Assembly: GCF_032921865.1 (NCBI RefSeq)
Contig: NZ_CP136684.1
Location: forward strand, 1,957,001 to 2,021,000
Origin: Thalassospira lucentensis
GTDB lineage: Bacteria; Pseudomonadota; Alphaproteobacteria; Rhodospirillales; Thalassospiraceae
Reading direction: 5' to 3'
DNA length: 64,000 nucleotides
Shown one piece after another: positions 28,728-41,281 of the stretch. The notes beneath the pieces were generated by a model. It worked only from the letters and a program-made list of their open reading frames with translations. It made no database searches and was not told the origin of the DNA. Position 1 is the first letter of the stretch, and every line of letters begins with the position of its first letter. Position numbers and translations under genes: made by a program.

Positions 28728-29384
28728 TTAGAGGATCGACTGGCCGGTTTTCGCCCAATCGGCGACGAAGGTTTCAAGACCCTTGTCGGTCAGCGGGTGT
28801 TTGAAGAGCTGGCCAAGAACCTGCGGCGGGATGGTGACGACGTCGGCACCGAGACGGGCCGAATCGACAACATGCTGCGGGCCGCGTGCGGACGCGACAA
28901 GGATTTCGGTCTGCCAGTTCGGATAGTTGTTATAAACTTCGGCGATGTCGGCAATCAGCTGCATGCCATCGGACGAAATATCGTCAAGGCGGCCAACGAA
29001 CGGCGACACATAGGTCGCACCGGCCTTGGCGGCCAGAATGGCCTGACCGACCGAGAAGCAAAGGGTCACGTTGGTCTGGATGCCTTCGTCGGTGAAGGTG
29101 CGGCAGGCTTTGAGCCCATCCGGGGTCAACGGCAGTTTGACGACGACATTGTCGGCGATTTTCGCAAGTTTGCGGCCTTCGGCAACCATGGTTTCATAGT
29201 CGGTCGCAGCAACTTCGGCGCTGACCGGGCCGTCAACCACGTCACAGATTTCCTTGATCAGATCAAGGAACGAACGGCCGGTTTTGGCAACCAGCGACGG
29301 GTTGGTGGTCACGCCATCAACGAGGCCGGATTTGGCGATTTCGCGGATTGCGTCGATGTCGGCGGTGTCGATGAAAAACTTCAT
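28728..29384 (-). CDS. fsa: Fructose-6-phosphate aldolase/transaldolase (small type)
   Basis: 218 residues, the compact subfamily that includes FSA and the small TalC transaldolases. The Schiff-base Lys83 lies in [12 protein letters not shown], and [26 protein letters not shown], and [14 protein letters not shown] are diagnostic. It interconverts sugar phosphates by aldol cleavage; whether it acts as true transaldolase or as fructose-6-phosphate aldolase cannot be settled from sequence, so the symbol is tentative. Monocistronic, with its own terminator. Confidence 0.9.
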   Translation of the reverse strand: MKFFIDTADIDAIREIAKSGLVDGVTTNPSLVAKTGRSFLDLIKEICDVVDGPVSAEVAATDYETMVAEGRKLAKIADNVVVKLPLTPDGLKACRTFTDEGIQTNVTLCFSVGQAILAAKAGATYVSPFVGRLDDISSDGMQLIADIAEVYNNYPNWQTEILVASARGPQHVVDSARLGADVVTIPPQVLGQLFKHPLTDKGLETFVADWAKTGQSIL

Positions 29385-29570
29385 TGGATTTCCTGCTCAG
29401 GAGCTTTTGAAGATCGTTGTTCGATGATGCGGTTAGCTGATAGGGTCCGGTTCCATTCAAATGACGGTACCAGACGCCCTGTGCTGTGGGACCGTTTTCT
29501 TTTGTGCCACAAGCCGGTTATGCATAATCATGCGACCAACCCAGAGGCATCCTGACGGGGTTTATAATAT

Positions 29571-31811
29571 ATGAGCGCCGCAAAGGCCATATCGGGAAAT
29601 CTGTTTGATGATGATCCAGCCTTTCAGGTAACGGGTGAAACGATCAGTGTTCTGCCGCCGCTGCCATTGGCGGGCCCGTATGATTATCTTGTCCCCGAAG
29701 GCCTGAACGTTCAGCCCGGCGACTTTGTCGAAATTCCACTGGGCCGTCAGACCCAGCGCGGCGTCGTCTGGGGTAAGGCCAAAGGCGACGTCGATCCGGC
29801 CAAGCTGCGCGAAATTTATGGCGTTTTGCAGGCACCGCCGATGGCCGATGTGACGCGAAAGTTCGTCGATTGGGTGTCGGCCTATACCATGGCGCCGCAG
29901 GGTGCGGTGCTGCGCATGGCGATGAGTGTTGCCGATGCGCTGGAGCCGCCCAAGCCGATTTTCCGATTTACCCTTGCCGATCCGGCAGAAGGCGATGGGG
30001 ATGCCAGCGTTCGCATGACGCCGCCGCGCAAGCGGGTGATGGCGTTTCTGCGCGACCATCCACCGATGGAACAGGCCGATATCATGCGCGAAACCGGTGC
30101 CGGGGCCAGTGTGATCAAGGGGCTGGTCGAGGCGGGCGTGGTGCGGCGTTTGATGGTGACCCCGCCATCGCCGTTTGAAGCCCCCGACCTTGATATTCCG
30201 CGCCCGCATCTGTCGGATGCACAGGAACGTGCGGCGGATATGCTGTGTGCCAAGGTGGCGGAAGATGGTTTTTCGGTCACGTTGCTTGATGGTGTGACCG
30301 GGTCGGGCAAGACCGAGGTTTATTTCGAAGCGATCCGCACCGCGTTGGAAAGCGGGAAGCAGGTGGTGGTCCTGTTGCCGGAAATCGCCCTTTCGGCGCA
30401 GTGGTTGCAGCGGTTTCGCGACCGATTCGGTGTTGAGCCGGCCCTTTGGCATTCCGAAGTCGGGCAGGCGCGGCGGCGTGACACATGGCGGGCGGTGGCC
30501 GATGGATCGGCAAAGCTTGTGGTCGGGGCACGGTCCGCGCTGTTTCTGCCCTATGCCAATCTGGGCCTGATCGTGGTCGATGAAGAACACGAACATGCCT
30601 TCAAGCAGGAAGATGGCGTGATTTATCATGCGCGCGATATGGCGGTTGCGCGTGCGCATCTGGGCGGGATTCCGGCCATTCTGGCGTCCGCCACCCCGTC
30701 GCTGGAGACTTTGGCGAATGTGGAAGCCGGACGGTATGAGCGGGTCGAGCTTTCGGAGCGGCACGGCATGGCGGTTTTGCCAAGTGTCGAGATTGTCGAT
30801 ATCCGGCAGGATAAGCCGGAACGGCAACGCTGGATCACGCCGACCCTGAAAAAACGGCTGGCGGAGACATTTGCCGCCGGGGAACAGGCGATGCTGTTCC
30901 TGAACCGGCGGGGTTATGCGCCGCTGACCCTTTGCCGGGCCTGCGGGCACCGGTTCCAGTGCCCGAATTGTACGGCGTGGCTGGTGGAACATCGGGCATG
31001 GGGCAAATTGCAATGCCATCATTGCGGTTATCAGGCCAAGGCACCCGATAGCTGCCCGGCCTGCGGGGCGGAGGAAAAGCTTGCGGCATGCGGGCCGGGG
31101 GTGGAGCGGCTTTATGAGGAAGCGGTCGAGACATTCCCGCAAATCCGGATCGAGGTCGCAACATCGGACAATATCGCCGGGCCGAAGGCCGCGGCCGAAC
31201 TGGTCAACCGGGTGCATAATCACGAAGTGGACCTTTTGATCGGGACGCAGATTCTGGCCAAGGGCTATCATTTTCCGATGCTGACCCTTGTGGGGGTGGT
31301 TGATGCCGATCTGGGCCTTGCGGGCGGGGATTTGCGCGCGGCTGAACGCAGTTATCAGTTGATGACACAGGTGGCGGGGCGTGCCGGGCGTGGCGATCGA
31401 CCGGGCACGGTTTTGCTGCAAACCGCCGATCCGTCAAACCGGGTGATCAAGGCGATTGCAGCGGGCGACCGCGATGCGTTTAACGAGATTGAGTTATCCC
31501 AGCGCATGACACATGGCATGCCGCCGCATGGCAGATTGGCCGCCCTGATCATTTCGGGGAAAAAGGAAAACGAGGTCGACGAAGCCGCATGGCGGATCGG
31601 GCGGGCAGCGCCGCGGGGGGATGGCATTGTCGTGCTGGGGCCGGCACCGGCACCGTTATCGTTGCTGCGCGGGCGGTATCGCAGACGATTCCTGATCCGC
31701 ACCGATAAGCAGGTCCGGTTGCAGGCGATGATCCATGACTGGTTATCGAAGGTGAAAACGCCGGGCAGTGTCCGGGTGCAGATCGATATCGATCCATACA
31801 GCTTCATGTAG
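29571..31811 (+). CDS. priA: Primosomal protein N' (replication restart helicase)
   Basis: 746 residues, normal length. It recognises stalled replication forks and reloads the replisome. The N-terminal fork-binding domain is followed by the helicase core: Walker A GVTGSGKTEVY, Walker B VVDEEHEHAFKQ, and ASATPSLETL. The zinc-binding cysteines form paired CxxC motifs (CRACGHRFQCPNC, CHHCGYQ, CPACG), inserted between the helicase lobes as in PriA. Downstream are the motif V/VI segments LIGTQILAKGYHFP and TQVAGRAGRGDRPG. Convergent with the solute-binding protein gene, whose stop is 2 bp away. Confidence 0.97.
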   Translation: MSAAKAISGNLFDDDPAFQVTGETISVLPPLPLAGPYDYLVPEGLNVQPGDFVEIPLGRQTQRGVVWGKAKGDVDPAKLREIYGVLQAPPMADVTRKFVDWVSAYTMAPQGAVLRMAMSVADALEPPKPIFRFTLADPAEGDGDASVRMTPPRKRVMAFLRDHPPMEQADIMRETGAGASVIKGLVEAGVVRRLMVTPPSPFEAPDLDIPRPHLSDAQERAADMLCAKVAEDGFSVTLLDGVTGSGKTEVYFEAIRTALESGKQVVVLLPEIALSAQWLQRFRDRFGVEPALWHSEVGQARRRDTWRAVADGSAKLVVGARSALFLPYANLGLIVVDEEHEHAFKQEDGVIYHARDMAVARAHLGGIPAILASATPSLETLANVEAGRYERVELSERHGMAVLPSVEIVDIRQDKPERQRWITPTLKKRLAETFAAGEQAMLFLNRRGYAPLTLCRACGHRFQCPNCTAWLVEHRAWGKLQCHHCGYQAKAPDSCPACGAEEKLAACGPGVERLYEEAVETFPQIRIEVATSDNIAGPKAAAELVNRVHNHEVDLLIGTQILAKGYHFPMLTLVGVVDADLGLAGGDLRAAERSYQLMTQVAGRAGRGDRPGTVLLQTADPSNRVIKAIAAGDRDAFNEIELSQRMTHGMPPHGRLAALIISGKKENEVDEAAWRIGRAAPRGDGIVVLGPAPAPLSLLRGRYRRRFLIRTDKQVRLQAMIHDWLSKVKTPGSVRVQIDIDPYSFM

Positions 31812-31813
31812 GG

Positions 31814-32656
31814 TCAGTTCTGATATTGGGATTGCCACCAGTCCAGACCATCGGGGCCAAGGTAATCCTGAAAGATGGAGGCAAGGCGGCCGTCATTGCG
31901 CATGGTGCTGATGATCTGGTCATAGCGTTTGAGAAACGCGTCCTTGTCCGGATAGTCGGATGCCTTTGAGAAGACATTATAATAGGGCGCACGGCGTAGC
32001 GGCGGATAGATGAAGGCGATTTTTTCGCGCTGCCCGTTGCGCAGGGTTTCGTAAAGCGTGCTGAGGTAATTGACCGGCACGACATCAAAGCGGTTTTCCA
32101 GCAGCATCGGGATCAGAAGATCGTTCTTGGCGACGACTTCGATATCAAGCCCGGACTGCCAGAAGGTATCGGTGTAGGAATATTCCGCCGCCGCCCCCAC
32201 GCGGTGACGGGCGAGATCGGAAAAATCATTAAAGGTGATCCGGTCGCGGTCCTCGGCCCGGACGGCAAAGCGCCAATCAAGCAGAAGATGGGCTTCTTCG
32301 GGGTAGTTCAGATACTGGCTGCGTTCGCTGTTTTGCGACAGGGTCAGGACGATATCGCTGCTGCCGGTCTGGGCATTATGCAGAAGGCGGCGGCCATTAT
32401 CGACAAGCTGAAAGCGGTAATCGGTGATGCCCATGTCGTTCAGGACTTCGGTCATGATGTCGATATCAATCCCGCGCGGGTCGCCATCGACCATCCATTT
32501 CAGCGGGGCTTCGGACAGGCCTTCGATGATCAGGGTTCTGGCATGTGAGACGGTGGAAAAGGTGACTGCGCATAGTGCAACAATCAGCGTAAAATATGCA
32601 GCCATGCAGGATTTGAATGATCCGGCGGTCTGCACGAACTCCCACTGTCGTGCCAT
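31814..32656 (-). CDS. Periplasmic solute-binding protein, family 3 type
   Basis: 280 residues. A GGGAG is eight bases upstream of the ATG at 32656, which opens a signal-like region (hydrophobic AYFTLIVALCAVTFSTVSHA) after a hydrophilic leader. The mature part fits the family 3 extracellular solute-binding fold, with IDIDIMTEVLNDMGITDYRF (substrate-binding start), DIVLTLSQNSERSQYLNYPE and the C-terminal IISTMRNDGRLASIFQDYLG. There is no ABC permease or ATPase gene beside it, so it may be an orphan sensor-like or transporter-associated protein. Substrate unknown. Confidence 0.8.
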   Translation of the reverse strand: MARQWEFVQTAGSFKSCMAAYFTLIVALCAVTFSTVSHARTLIIEGLSEAPLKWMVDGDPRGIDIDIMTEVLNDMGITDYRFQLVDNGRRLLHNAQTGSSDIVLTLSQNSERSQYLNYPEEAHLLLDWRFAVRAEDRDRITFNDFSDLARHRVGAAAEYSYTDTFWQSGLDIEVVAKNDLLIPMLLENRFDVVPVNYLSTLYETLRNGQREKIAFIYPPLRRAPYYNVFSKASDYPDKDAFLKRYDQIISTMRNDGRLASIFQDYLGPDGLDWWQSQYQN

Positions 32657-32725
32657 ATGTTGTCTCCCGTCGTGATTGCGGGTTATGGATATCCCGAGTT
32701 TTGCCGGAATTACGGATAAGATTTG

Positions 32726-33046
32726 ATGACGAATGTTAAAAATTCAACAAACATGAGCGAAAGCCAGCAAAGCATATGTGACTGGGCCGAGGGGATTTTT
32801 GGCCCGGTTGCCGATCCGCGGGCGCTTGTTGCGCGTGCGATGCTGGAAATGAAAGAGCTTGATGAGGCGGTGGCGGACCGGGATATTTCGGAAATCGGGC
32901 GTGAGGCGGCAGACGTTTTGATTTTGCTGTATCGTCTGGCCGATCAGTTCGGGCTCGACCTTGATGGCGAAGTGCAGGGGAAAATGGCGATCAACCGGGC
33001 GCGGAAATGGTCCGCCAAGGGCGATGGCACCGGATCGCATGTCTGA
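32726..33046 (+). CDS. MazG-like nucleotide pyrophosphohydrolase
   Basis: 106 residues from the ATG at 32726, with GGATAAG six bases upstream. The sequence EMKELDEAVADRDISEIGREAADVLILLYRLADQFG contains the acidic metal-binding pattern of all-alpha NTP pyrophosphatases (E-x-x-E, then E-x-x-D). Such enzymes hydrolyse nucleoside triphosphates to monophosphates and pyrophosphate, often as house-cleaning. One domain only, shorter than MazG itself. Convergent with the downstream secreted protein gene. Confidence 0.8.
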   Translation: MTNVKNSTNMSESQQSICDWAEGIFGPVADPRALVARAMLEMKELDEAVADRDISEIGREAADVLILLYRLADQFGLDLDGEVQGKMAINRARKWSAKGDGTGSHV

Positions 33047-33076
33047 TCTTGTATCTCATCTTGGGCAGGCGGACGG

Positions 33077-33103
33077 ATCGGGCCACCGGTAGGGTGACCC
33101 GAT
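33077..33103. terminator. Hairpin between convergent genes
   Basis: ATCGGG and CCCGAT plus an inner CCACC/GGGTG arm form a stem with one mismatch between the ends of the MazG-like gene and the secreted protein gene. There is no T run, so a terminator role is only suggested by position. Confidence 0.3.
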
Positions 33104-33112
33104 GCGATGATA

Positions 33113-33589
33113 TCAGTTGGCGCTGTAGACCCTGCTGGACTTGCTGGTGAGCCAGGCCGGGATGGATTGCTTGTTCGGGCCGACGGTGGCGCTGCTGAAA
33201 TTGTCGGCTTCGAGATAGGCATGCGTCGGGTTGATGCCCTCGGCACTCATCCAGCTATCGGATGGCACGTCTTCGGCCGGGGTTTCCGACAGCGGGGCGG
33301 TGACCGCGTCGCAGGCGATTTTATAAACCGTGGTCTTGCCGCCAAAAACATTGCGGCGGCTGTCGGCCATGGCTTTGAAGTCAGCCGATGTCAGATCGAC
33401 AAAAACGGAAATGGCGGTGCCGGGTTCATCCTGATCATCGTAATAGGCGCGCGAGGCCGATGGCACGAAGGGGCTTGCGGTGCCGGTTTCGACAAAACGG
33501 AAATAGCCGCTGCTGCATGCAAAGGCATTGATCGGTGCCAGCAGGGTGGCACCAGCGACCAGCAGGCTGATCATTCGGGGCAGTTTCAT
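33113..33589 (-). CDS. Small secreted protein, unknown function
   Basis: 158 residues with a clear signal peptide (MKLPRMISLLVAGATLLAPINAFA, cut before CSSG). The mature part begins CSSGYFRFVETGTASPFVPS and has few recognisable motifs; cysteines are Cys25 and one in IACDAV, which could form a disulfide after export. I do not recognise the family. Single gene, in opposite orientation to the atp operon. Codon use is like the neighbours. Confidence 0.6.
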   Translation of the reverse strand: MKLPRMISLLVAGATLLAPINAFACSSGYFRFVETGTASPFVPSASRAYYDDQDEPGTAISVFVDLTSADFKAMADSRRNVFGGKTTVYKIACDAVTAPLSETPAEDVPSDSWMSAEGINPTHAYLEADNFSSATVGPNKQSIPAWLTSKSSRVYSAN

Positions 33590-34015
33590 TTAAATCTCCT
33601 GAGCGATGACATGAAGGCTCGTGATCGACGTCTGAAAGGCCCGAATGTGATGTCGATTACACTTTTTGATGGCAAAAGAAGGTTATCGACCCGCGGTTGC
33701 ACGGCAGCGTTTGAAGAAAAAAGCGGGGATTCGTCCGTTAAAGTCGATTTCACCAAACCGAAATCCGCCTGTGGCGGGAAAACCGGTATTATTAAATAGT
33801 TGTAAAAAGCCTCGAAAAGTAAGCAATCCGGCCCGGTTTTGCCCCAACTTTAGGCAAGAATGAAAAAGACTGCCGAAATGGCGTTGCGCGGGGGTTGCCC
33901 CTGTCATGGACATATGATACCAAACGCTCGCTTCTCGGCGGGAACACCTTCCGAGAGACCATTTTTTTATACGTATCCGAGTCGTTCTCATAACCAGAAT
34001 TGAGGGCTTTCACCG
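33590..34015. other. Region upstream of the F1 ATP synthase operon
   Basis: About 425 bp without a credible gene. It should hold the promoter of atpHAGDC and, on the other strand, that of the secreted protein gene. A short basic open frame (33666-33863) is not called because it has no ribosome binding site. I could not assign -35/-10 boxes confidently. Confidence 0.4.
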
Positions 34016-34572
34016 GTGTCCCAAAATACTGCCGCGACCGGGCTTCAAGGGCGTTACGCCACAGCATTATTCGAATTGGCCCAATCGGCCGATGCGCTTG
34101 ATGCTGTCAAAAGCGATCTTGAATTGCTCGACCAGGCCATCGTCGAAAGCGATGACCTGCGGAATGTGCTCCGTAGTCCCGTGATTTCCCGGGATGTGCA
34201 GGCCAAGGCAATGGCGGCCCTTCTGGACAAGCTTGGCGTTTCCGAGTTGACCAAGAAGACCGTCGGCGTTCTGTGTCAGAAGCGCCGCCTGTTCGTTCTG
34301 CCGGATGTTATCAGTTCCTACCTTTCCATGCTCTCAGCTTTCAAAGGCGAAGTGACCGCACAGGTGACCTCGGCTTCCGAGCTGAAAAAAGAGCAAATCG
34401 AAGCCGTTACCGGCGCTCTTAAAGAAGTTGTTGGCGCCACTGTCAAAGTGGACCTGAATGTCGATCCGGCGGTTCTTGGCGGCCTTGTCGTCAAGGTCGG
34501 TTCCCGGGTTTTTGATGCCTCGCTTCGTACCAAATTGCAGAAGCTCGAGCTCGCTATGAAAGGGGTTGCGTG

Positions 34573-34573
<1 letters not shown>
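34016..34573 (+). CDS. atpH: F1Fo ATP synthase delta subunit (F1)
   Basis: 185 residues from a GTG at 34016, the normal length for delta, which joins F1 to the peripheral stalk. The N-terminal helical domain ([25 protein letters not shown]) and the C-terminal [21 protein letters not shown] are diagnostic. It is first in the operon, the alphaproteobacterial order atpHAGDC; the Fo genes (atpB, E, F) are not here. Its stop overlaps the atpA start (TGATG), so they are translationally coupled. Confidence 0.95.
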
Positions 34574-36105
<1,532 letters not shown>

Positions 36106-36135
36106 GTCTGAACTTTAGGCGAAGGAGGAAACGCA

Positions 36136-37026
36136 ATGGCAAGTTTGAAGGATCTGCGCTCGCGCATTGCCAGCGTCAAGTCGACGAAGAAAATTACTTC
36201 GGCGATGAAGATGGTGGCAGCCTCCAAGCTCCGCCGTTCGCAGGATGCAGCGGAAGCAGCCCGTCCCTATGCAGATCGCATGGGGACGATGCTGGGCCGG
36301 CTTGCAGCCGCGGTTGGTGGATCACAGGGGGCACCGAAGCTTTTGGCAGGTACCGGCAAGGATGATGTGCATCTGCTCGTCGTCTTTACCGCGGACCGTG
36401 GCCTTTGCGGCGGTTTCAACGCATCGATCATCAAAGCGACCCGTATCAAGATCCGCGCCCTTCGCGCGGCTGGCAAAACGGTGAAGCTGATCTGTGTTGG
36501 CCGCAAGGGTGCCGATGCGCTCAAGCGTGAATTTGGTGACGCGATTGTCGCCCGGTATACTGGCGTCGAAGGCAAGAAGGGGATTGATTTCTCTGCTGCT
36601 ACCGACGTTGCCGACAAAATTCTGGCGCTGTATGACGAAGGCGAATTTGACGTCTGCTCGATCTTCTATAACAAGTTCGTGTCAGCAATTTCGCAGGTCG
36701 TCACCGAACAGCAGCTGGTGCCGTTCGCGGTGCCGGAAGCCGACGGGCAGGAAGAAGCTACCGGTTCTTCTGCGGTTTATGAATATGAACCGTCTGAAGA
36801 AGCCATTCTGGCTGATCTGCTGCCGCGTAACGTCGGGGTCCAGATTTTCGGTGCGATGCTGGAAAGCAGTGCATCCGAACACGGTGCGCGTATGTCCGCG
36901 ATGGATAACGCAACCCGCAATGCCGGCGATATGATCGACCGACTGAGCATCCAGTACAACCGCTCACGTCAGGCCCAGATCACCAACGAACTGATTGAAA
37001 TCATTTCCGGCGCCGAGGCTTTGTAA
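36136..37026 (+). CDS. atpG: F1Fo ATP synthase gamma subunit
   Basis: 296 residues. The central rotor shaft of F1. The N-terminal helix [19 protein letters not shown] with [17 protein letters not shown], the core [15 protein letters not shown], and the C-terminal [19 protein letters not shown] are strongly conserved family signatures. It is 30 bp after atpA and preceded by GGAGGAA, a strong ribosome binding site. Confidence 0.98.
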   Translation: MASLKDLRSRIASVKSTKKITSAMKMVAASKLRRSQDAAEAARPYADRMGTMLGRLAAAVGGSQGAPKLLAGTGKDDVHLLVVFTADRGLCGGFNASIIKATRIKIRALRAAGKTVKLICVGRKGADALKREFGDAIVARYTGVEGKKGIDFSAATDVADKILALYDEGEFDVCSIFYNKFVSAISQVVTEQQLVPFAVPEADGQEEATGSSAVYEYEPSEEAILADLLPRNVGVQIFGAMLESSASEHGARMSAMDNATRNAGDMIDRLSIQYNRSRQAQITNELIEIISGAEAL

Positions 37027-37044
37027 GCGGGTCGCAGGAACTAA

Positions 37045-38507
<1,463 letters not shown>

Positions 38508-38538
38508 ACCCCCTTCCCATACGGGAGAGAGGACTGTC

Positions 38539-38943
38539 ATGACTGATACGACTGTACTGGAACTTGTTTCGCCGTCTGCCCTGCTCAAATCCGAGCCGGT
38601 CGAGATGGTCGTTGTTCCGGGCACGGACGGGAATTTTGGCGTGCTGCCGAAGCATGCGCCGATGATCTCGACCATTCGTCCGGGTGTCATCGACATCTAT
38701 GCAGGTGGCAAGGTTTCCGAACGTATCTTCGTCGCTGGTGGCGTCGCCGAGGTTAACCCCGAGCGTTGCACCATTCTGGCCGAAGAAGCCGTTCCGGTTG
38801 CCGATATCAAGGCCGATGAAGCCCAGGCACGTTTTGAGACCGCCGAGGCGGATCTGAAGGCGGCAACGACAGCACATGACAAGGCGAATGCCGAACGTGC
38901 GCTTGAAATTGCCCGTGCGCAGATTGCAGCACTGTCCAACTGA
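38539..38943 (+). CDS. atpC: F1Fo ATP synthase epsilon subunit
   Basis: 134 residues. The rotor subunit that regulates ATP hydrolysis. The N-terminal beta sandwich (LELVSPSALLKSEPVEMVVVPG, GNFGVLPKHAPMISTIRPG) is typical, and the C-terminal two-helix part is alanine-rich. It is the last gene of the operon and precedes a strong terminator. Confidence 0.96.
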   Translation: MTDTTVLELVSPSALLKSEPVEMVVVPGTDGNFGVLPKHAPMISTIRPGVIDIYAGGKVSERIFVAGGVAEVNPERCTILAEEAVPVADIKADEAQARFETAEADLKAATTAHDKANAERALEIARAQIAALSN

Positions 38944-38970
38944 TCATCGATCTTTGATCTTCGATTTTCA

Positions 38971-39003
38971 AAAGGCCGCTGTTTGATACAGCGGCCTTTT
39001 TTC
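38971..39003 (+). terminator. Terminator of the atpHAGDC operon
   Basis: Perfect 11-bp stem AAAGGCCGCTG/CAGCGGCCTTT with a seven-base loop and a T run on the plus strand, 28 bp after the atpC stop. Confidence 0.92.
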
Positions 39004-39228
39004 TTGCCGGTGTGCCAGACGGGATGATCGGGGCAGCGGACGCACATCATTCAGATATCGCGTAAGGCGATGGACTGTGGGCGCCAGTTCCCAGTCCCCA
39101 GTCCCCAGTGCCGGGGGTGGCGTGCCGGGTTCAGGTCGCTGGGAACAATGTGTTGGAGCCATGGGAACCGACAGGGGATTGCCGATTGTCAGGGGCAAGG
39201 ACCGGGCAGCATGATCCGGGCGGCGAAA

Positions 39229-39675
39229 TCAGGGGGACGGGGTCAGGGCGAGGCCCAACCAGAATGATTCGATCATTTTCATCAGATCGATAAATTCGGT
39301 CACATCAACCGGCTTGCGCAGATAGCAGTTGGCCCCGGCGGCATAGCACAGATCGACATCATGTTCGGCACCCGATGTGGTCAGAACGATCACCGGGATC
39401 GAGGCGGATGACGGGTCATTGCGGATTTCGCGCAGCATTTCCCGACCATCCTTGCGCGGCATGTTGAGATCAAGCAGGATCAGGCGCGGTTTGGGCGCGT
39501 TGCGATAGGGACCGTCCTGTTGCAGGAACTGGCGCGCGGTCATCGCGTCCTTGACGTGATGCAACTGAACCGGATGGGTGAATTCGCGCAGGGCTTCCTG
39601 AACCAATCTGGCGTCGCCCGGATTGTCTTCTATCAGCAGCAAATTGCTTACGGTCCCGTTGGCACCGGCGATCAT
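39229..39675 (-). CDS. Single-domain response regulator
   Basis: 148 residues consisting of one receiver domain and no output domain. The phospho-acceptor is Asp69 in LILLDLNMPRKDG, with the acidic pair in LLIEDNPGD at residues 13-21, the threonine in VIVLTTSG and the lysine in LRKPVD. The layout (about 145 residues, LNMPRKDGREML) resembles Rcp1-like regulators that receive phosphate from bacteriophytochrome or hybrid kinases. No kinase gene is nearby, so the partner is unknown. Just upstream of it lies a run of ATP-synthase-independent spacer DNA with a short CCCCAGT tandem repeat. Confidence 0.9.
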   Translation of the reverse strand: MIAGANGTVSNLLLIEDNPGDARLVQEALREFTHPVQLHHVKDAMTARQFLQQDGPYRNAPKPRLILLDLNMPRKDGREMLREIRNDPSSASIPVIVLTTSGAEHDVDLCYAAGANCYLRKPVDVTEFIDLMKMIESFWLGLALTPSP

Positions 39676-39947
39676 GCTATGTCCTTATTCTTTTGGGTGG
39701 GGGATTTTGCCATGCTCCCCTTTTGATGGGTAAGAACTATAATCAATCTTTGTCACGAAATGAAGAAAAAGAGAGAATAATTTCAATATTATAGATGAAA
39801 TTGTTGTTTTTCTGAACCTTGTTCATTTTTTTCCAGAGGGAATTTTTAGCAAACAAAATGACAAATCAATAGGATGCAGGCGAAAGTTTTAGCAGAAATA
39901 CTATTCTTGCGTATGGTTCGTTGCGGGTGCGTTCCATCCGGATACAG
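39676..39947. other. AT-rich intergenic region
   Basis: About 270 bp between the response-regulator start and the ccmI terminator. It is clearly richer in A and T than the neighbours (stretches like AAAAAGAGAGAATAATTTC) but holds no recognisable gene. It should contain the response-regulator promoter. Confidence 0.4.
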
Positions 39948-39978
39948 AAAAACGCACCGTGATTTTTCACGGTGCGTT
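39948..39978 (-). terminator. Terminator of ccmF-ccmI
   Basis: Perfect 12-bp stem AACGCACCGTGA/TCACGGTGCGTT with a TTTT loop and a T run on the minus strand, 45-75 bp after the ccmI stop. Confidence 0.9.
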
Positions 39979-40022
39979 CGACTCTGGCAGGGGATGGCGA
40001 CCATAACCGTGAGGGTCGGTGC

Positions 40023-41273
40023 CTAATCCCCGGGAATACCAAGTTCATCCGCCAGACCGGCAAAGCGGGTCAGAAGCGCGGTATCGCCCGCAAATTCCTG
40101 GCGGGCGGTATCGTAGGCCTGCTTTGCCTGATCAGGTTGACCGATCACCATATAGGCGCGCATCAGACGTGCCCAGCCTTCGGGGTCTTGGGGATTTTCC
40201 GCCAGTTTGTCGGCCAGTTGCGACACCATGCCAAGGATCATTTCCTGGCGTTCTTCGGGGGTCATTTCGGCGGCGGCTTCCATATCCTCGCGGGATGGTC
40301 CGCCGGGGGCATTTGATGCCATGGGCGGGGTAACCGTGATCCGGCCGGTAATGTCGATGCCTTGGGCAAGAGCGGCTTCTTCGATACGGGCCAGCACCAT
40401 CGGCAGCCAGCCAGCATCAGACGGCGCACCATTGACCAAGGCGATCCAACGGTCGACAGCGGCGGCGACATTGCCGTTCTGCGCATCGGCAAGGCCCAGG
40501 AAATACTGGATACGCGGGTCCGTGCTGCCGGATTTTGCGGCTTCTTCCAGCGCGCCGCGCGCGATTGTGTTGACCTGCCCATTGTTGGTGCGGATGACGC
40601 TTTCGGCATACATCGCGAGGTAATCACCATCACGACCGGATTGCTTGACCGCTTCGAGATAGGCGGTCTGGGCTTCTTCGGGGCGACCAAGGGCCATCAG
40701 GCTGGCGCCGAGAAGTTCCCAGCCCTTGAGGTCATCGGGATTTTCAAGCAGGCGGTTTGACAGGTCCTGTACCGCGCGGTTAAGGGCCGCGTTGCGGTTG
40801 GCGTCATTGTCGCTGGCCTGACGGGCGGCCATGATTTCATCCGTGCGGCTGGCGATGGGCCGGTCGCGAAGGTCGGGACGGCCAAGGTCAAGATAAAGAC
40901 CGATGCCGCCAGCAAACAGAAGCAGGGTAAAGATCGCAACCGCGGGGCGCAGGCGCGACACGCGGTTTGCCGCCTCGCCGGACTGGTGGCGTTTGGCGAT
41001 CCGCTGATCGGTGGCAAGGATGCGGCGCTGGACCTCGGTGCGGGCGGCGTCAGCCTGTCCTTCGGTCAGGACGCCGCGTTCGATATCGCGGCCGATTTCG
41101 GCAAGTTGGTCACGGTAAACCGCAAGATCGCGTTGCAGTTCGTCTTCGTCCATGTCAGCAAGGCGATCTTCGTTCGTATCCGCATCAGCCGAACGCGCAT
41201 TTCGCAGGATCGGCCAGAGGACATAACCCGCCACCAGAGCCGTCAAGGCGCCAAGAACAATCCAGATGGTCAT
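40023..41273 (-). CDS. ccmI: Cytochrome c biogenesis protein CcmI
   Basis: 416 residues. The N-terminal membrane helix (WIVLGALTALVAGYVLWPILRN) with a conserved segment EDELQRDLAVYRDQLAEIGRDIERG and a second helix (AVAIFTLLLFAGGIGLYL) precede a periplasmic TPR-rich region with repeated LMALGRPEEAQTAYLEAV-like units. CcmI is the apocytochrome c chaperone of the haem ligation complex with CcmF and CcmH. It lies 8 bp after ccmF. The usual ccmG and ccmH are absent between them. Confidence 0.92.
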   Translation of the reverse strand: MTIWIVLGALTALVAGYVLWPILRNARSADADTNEDRLADMDEDELQRDLAVYRDQLAEIGRDIERGVLTEGQADAARTEVQRRILATDQRIAKRHQSGEAANRVSRLRPAVAIFTLLLFAGGIGLYLDLGRPDLRDRPIASRTDEIMAARQASDNDANRNAALNRAVQDLSNRLLENPDDLKGWELLGASLMALGRPEEAQTAYLEAVKQSGRDGDYLAMYAESVIRTNNGQVNTIARGALEEAAKSGSTDPRIQYFLGLADAQNGNVAAAVDRWIALVNGAPSDAGWLPMVLARIEEAALAQGIDITGRITVTPPMASNAPGGPSREDMEAAAEMTPEERQEMILGMVSQLADKLAENPQDPEGWARLMRAYMVIGQPDQAKQAYDTARQEFAGDTALLTRFAGLADELGIPGD

Positions 41274-41281
41274 TGATAATC

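Noticed and set aside
29562-31421. 619-codon open frame antisense to priA
   Set aside because: Shadow frame of priA with Arg, Pro and His-rich low-complexity sequence.
33666-33863. 65-codon basic frame before the atp operon
   Set aside because: No ribosome binding site and it overlaps the likely atp promoter region.
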